Assembly (NCBI GenBank): GCA_031279925.1
Contig: JAITHQ010000072.1
Coordinates: forward strand, 1 to 6,640
DNA from: Treponema sp.
Lineage (GTDB): Bacteria > Spirochaetota > Spirochaetia > Treponematales > Breznakiellaceae
Length of the DNA: 6,640 nt
Direction of reading: 5' to 3'
The notes under the pieces are model-generated. The model did not search any database and was not told where the DNA came from. It saw nothing but the letters and a program-made list of their open reading frames with translations. The position numbers and the translations under genes were made by a program. Shown piece after piece: positions 5,456 to 6,640 of the stretch (its first letter is position 1; each line of letters starts with the position of its first letter).

Positions 5456-6460
5456 TCATCTGCCCAGCATGGCAGTGAATCGCCCGATAAAGTTCTCCGC
5501 TAAATCCTGCTCTATGGCGGCAAGGGCGCGGCTGTGCGCTCCTTCCGCCGTACGCTGTCCAAAACGCTGGTAATTTTTGTTATACGAAAAAAACGAACGG
5601 CCCTCCCGCTCAACCCGAATGGCAATACCGGGACGTACAAAAACGCCCGCGGCAAGGGTTTCTTCCGGCATGGCAAGCCGGGCAACAAGCACGTACGCTT
5701 CGCCCCTGGGGGCGACCACATAGCCGTTGGCCTCCAGCAGTTCCGCCAGTTTGCGTTCTATTCTGCCCTGAAAGTCCGGGCCTTCCACCCGCACCGTAAA
5801 GACCAAACCGTCCCGCTGCCGTCGGTAATCGGAACGCAGCTGCCGGATTACCGCAAGACTTGCGGTATATTTCCCGGTGGAAAAGGGAGTAAGCAGCGCG
5901 GCGTTTTTTATCAATTCCTCGGCAAGCCCCGCAAGACGCAAGCCCCGGTACAAAAGAGCGCAGTCATACAGGGGTTCCGCCTCCCCTGACGCGTCGGCGG
6001 CAAGGGCGGTAATGGCCCGCATAGCGGCTTCTATTTTTGAATCGTACATCGCGGCGGCCTCCTGCCGGTCTATGTAGGCAAGGGCCGCCCACTGCCCCCG
6101 TTTGGCGTCATGCCAGCTTTGGGCAAAGCGCAGGCCCAGCAGCTCCTCGCTGGAACGAACCTGGGCGCCCTCAACGATGTAGGTTTTTTTGGAAAAGTCT
6201 GTGACGGAACCGGCGGCGGCCTCGTTAAACTCCCGTATCATTTCGTTGCGGACTTCGGTTTTGGTATTGAAGAACATGGAGACGGCGGCCACCGCGGCGG
6301 CTTCGGCCTCGGAACGATTGGCCCCTTCGCCAACAGCGGCAATGTAATGGCTTGCAGGGTACAAGACCTCCTTGTTCATGTACCAGGCGGGCGGCGGCTC
6401 CTGGGCGGCAAGCGCGGCGGCAAGGATGAAAAACAGCGGCGTACAAAAAAGTTTATTCAT
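5456..6460 (-). CDS. Secreted LPP20-like envelope protein
   Basis: This 334-residue exported protein has signal peptide residues 1-19 (LFCTPLFFILAAALAA, cleavage about ALA|AQ). There is a Cys6, but no lipobox at the cleavage site. Residues 24-135 resemble the LPP20 domain: PAWYMNK (24-30), a Tyr-rich approach to YIAAVGEGANRSEAEAAAVA (39-58), then a beta-rich part ending GQWAALAYIDRQEA (122-135). A helical, Ala-rich middle (136-215) follows. A C-terminal alpha/beta domain (about 218-334) includes GLVFTVRVEG, IERKLAELLEANGYVV and YVLVARLAM, a repeat of the strand-helix-strand style seen in periplasmic assembly proteins. LPP20 proteins are envelope components with no known enzymatic role. The start at 6460 has AAGGA 7 bases upstream. 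It is followed by the lipoprotein gene, suggesting a shared envelope complex, which is an inference. Confidence 0.82.
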   Translation of the reverse strand: MNKLFCTPLFFILAAALAAQEPPPAWYMNKEVLYPASHYIAAVGEGANRSEAEAAAVAAVSMFFNTKTEVRNEMIREFNEAAAGSVTDFSKKTYIVEGAQVRSSEELLGLRFAQSWHDAKRGQWAALAYIDRQEAAAMYDSKIEAAMRAITALAADASGEAEPLYDCALLYRGLRLAGLAEELIKNAALLTPFSTGKYTASLAVIRQLRSDYRRQRDGLVFTVRVEGPDFQGRIERKLAELLEANGYVVAPRGEAYVLVARLAMPEETLAAGVFVRPGIAIRVEREGRSFFSYNKNYQRFGQRTAEGAHSRALAAIEQDLAENFIGRFTAMLGR

Positions 6461-6505
6461 GGGGCAATCCTTCCGCTTCCTTTGCGTTACAATCCTGGCC
6501 TTTCT

Positions 6506-6527
6506 CCTTACGTCTGCGGCCGTAAGG
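6506..6527. promoter_or_regulatory. Palindromic operator-like site upstream of the edge gene
   Basis: CCTTACG (6506-6512) and CGTAAGG (6521-6527) are perfect 7-bp arms with an 8-base spacer. The site ends three bases before the TATACT -10 box of the plus-strand gene, covering its -35 and spacer. It also lies upstream of the minus-strand LPP20-like gene, so it could affect both. Confidence 0.55.
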
Positions 6528-6530
6528 CGT

Positions 6531-6536
6531 TATACT
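6531..6536 (+). promoter_or_regulatory. -10 box of the edge gene, leaderless spacing
   Basis: TATACT matches the -10 consensus at five of six positions. The ATG at 6543 begins six bases after it, where transcription should start. No good -35 box was found. The nearest AAGG (6524-6527) is 15 bases from the ATG, too far for a typical Shine-Dalgarno. Confidence 0.45.
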
Positions 6537-6542
6537 GCGAAT

Positions 6543-6640
6543 ATGACCGTAACTGTTGACGTTATTGAACAGGAAGCATTGAACCTGCTGCAGAGTATGG
6601 AACGCCTTAAGCTGATTCATGTAAACCCTTCCTTTGACAG
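6543..6640 (+). CDS. N-terminal fragment of a small protein, antitoxin-like
   Basis: The gene runs off the right edge; 32 full codons are visible. The translation starts MTVTVDVIEQEALNLLQSME and continues RLKLIHVNPSFD. A short beta strand followed by 'EAL.LL..ME.L.LI.V' is the look of small antitoxin-like proteins whose N-termini read 'I.....AL.LL..LE.L.LI.V' and which often precede a RelE/ParE-type toxin. The assignment rests on this short pattern only. The partner gene, if any, is outside the window. A palindrome and -10 box directly upstream fit autoregulation. It is divergent from the LPP20-like gene with 82 bases between starts. It could also be an unrelated hypothetical protein. Confidence 0.55.
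   Translation, partial: MTVTVDVIEQEALNLLQSMERLKLIHVNPSFD

Noticed and set aside
5534..5989. Plus-strand open frame of 151 codons inside the LPP20-like gene
   Set aside because: It is antisense to a gene with a signal peptide, a good Shine-Dalgarno and a recognisable domain. It is a shadow frame.

Overview
The window looks like chromosome from a GC-moderate spirochaete, most likely a Treponema (possibly a gut or termite-gut lineage). This rests on protein character: the RsmA, YggS and BirA-like sequences, paired LPP20-type envelope proteins and a relaxed lipobox. It is an inference from recall and was not checked by search. Six complete genes, one truncated gene at the right edge and one transposase relic at the left edge are supported.

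Left edge (1-705): an AT-richer stretch with the 5' part of a broken IS4/IS701-like DDE transposase on the minus strand. It has one frameshift and one in-frame stop. About 310 gene-free bases follow, with an AT-rich inverted repeat and small hairpins.

706-2847 (minus): a compact three-gene operon read rsmA -> yggS -> unknown membrane-anchored protein. Both junctions overlap: yggS starts inside the end of rsmA, and the third gene starts in the yggS stop codon (TGATG). An extended -10 promoter sits just upstream of rsmA.

2922-4346: a stand-alone biotin-protein ligase (birA, minus) and a ThrH-type HAD phosphatase/phosphotransferase (plus) are divergent across 54 bp. A perfect 8-bp-arm dyad there covers the birA start codon and its apparent -10. 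thrH ends in a hairpin terminator.

4347-4687: a convergent intergenic region holding a 129-bp miniature inverted-repeat element (13-bp perfect terminal repeats, TTA target duplication, three internal stem-loops) and the terminator of the opposing gene.

4688-6460 (minus): an LPP20-like secreted protein followed by a lipoprotein, probably co-transcribed and acting in the cell envelope. Their biochemical function is unknown.

6543-6640 (plus): the first 32 codons of a small protein resembling the N-terminus of antitoxin-like proteins. It is preceded by a -10 box and a 7-bp-arm palindrome in the position of an autoregulatory operator. The rest lies outside the window.

The housekeeping genes are ordinary. 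The parts most worth a second look are the miniature element, the birA/thrH control region, the apparent very short or absent leaders, and the edge gene with its palindrome. No clearly new multi-gene system is visible.
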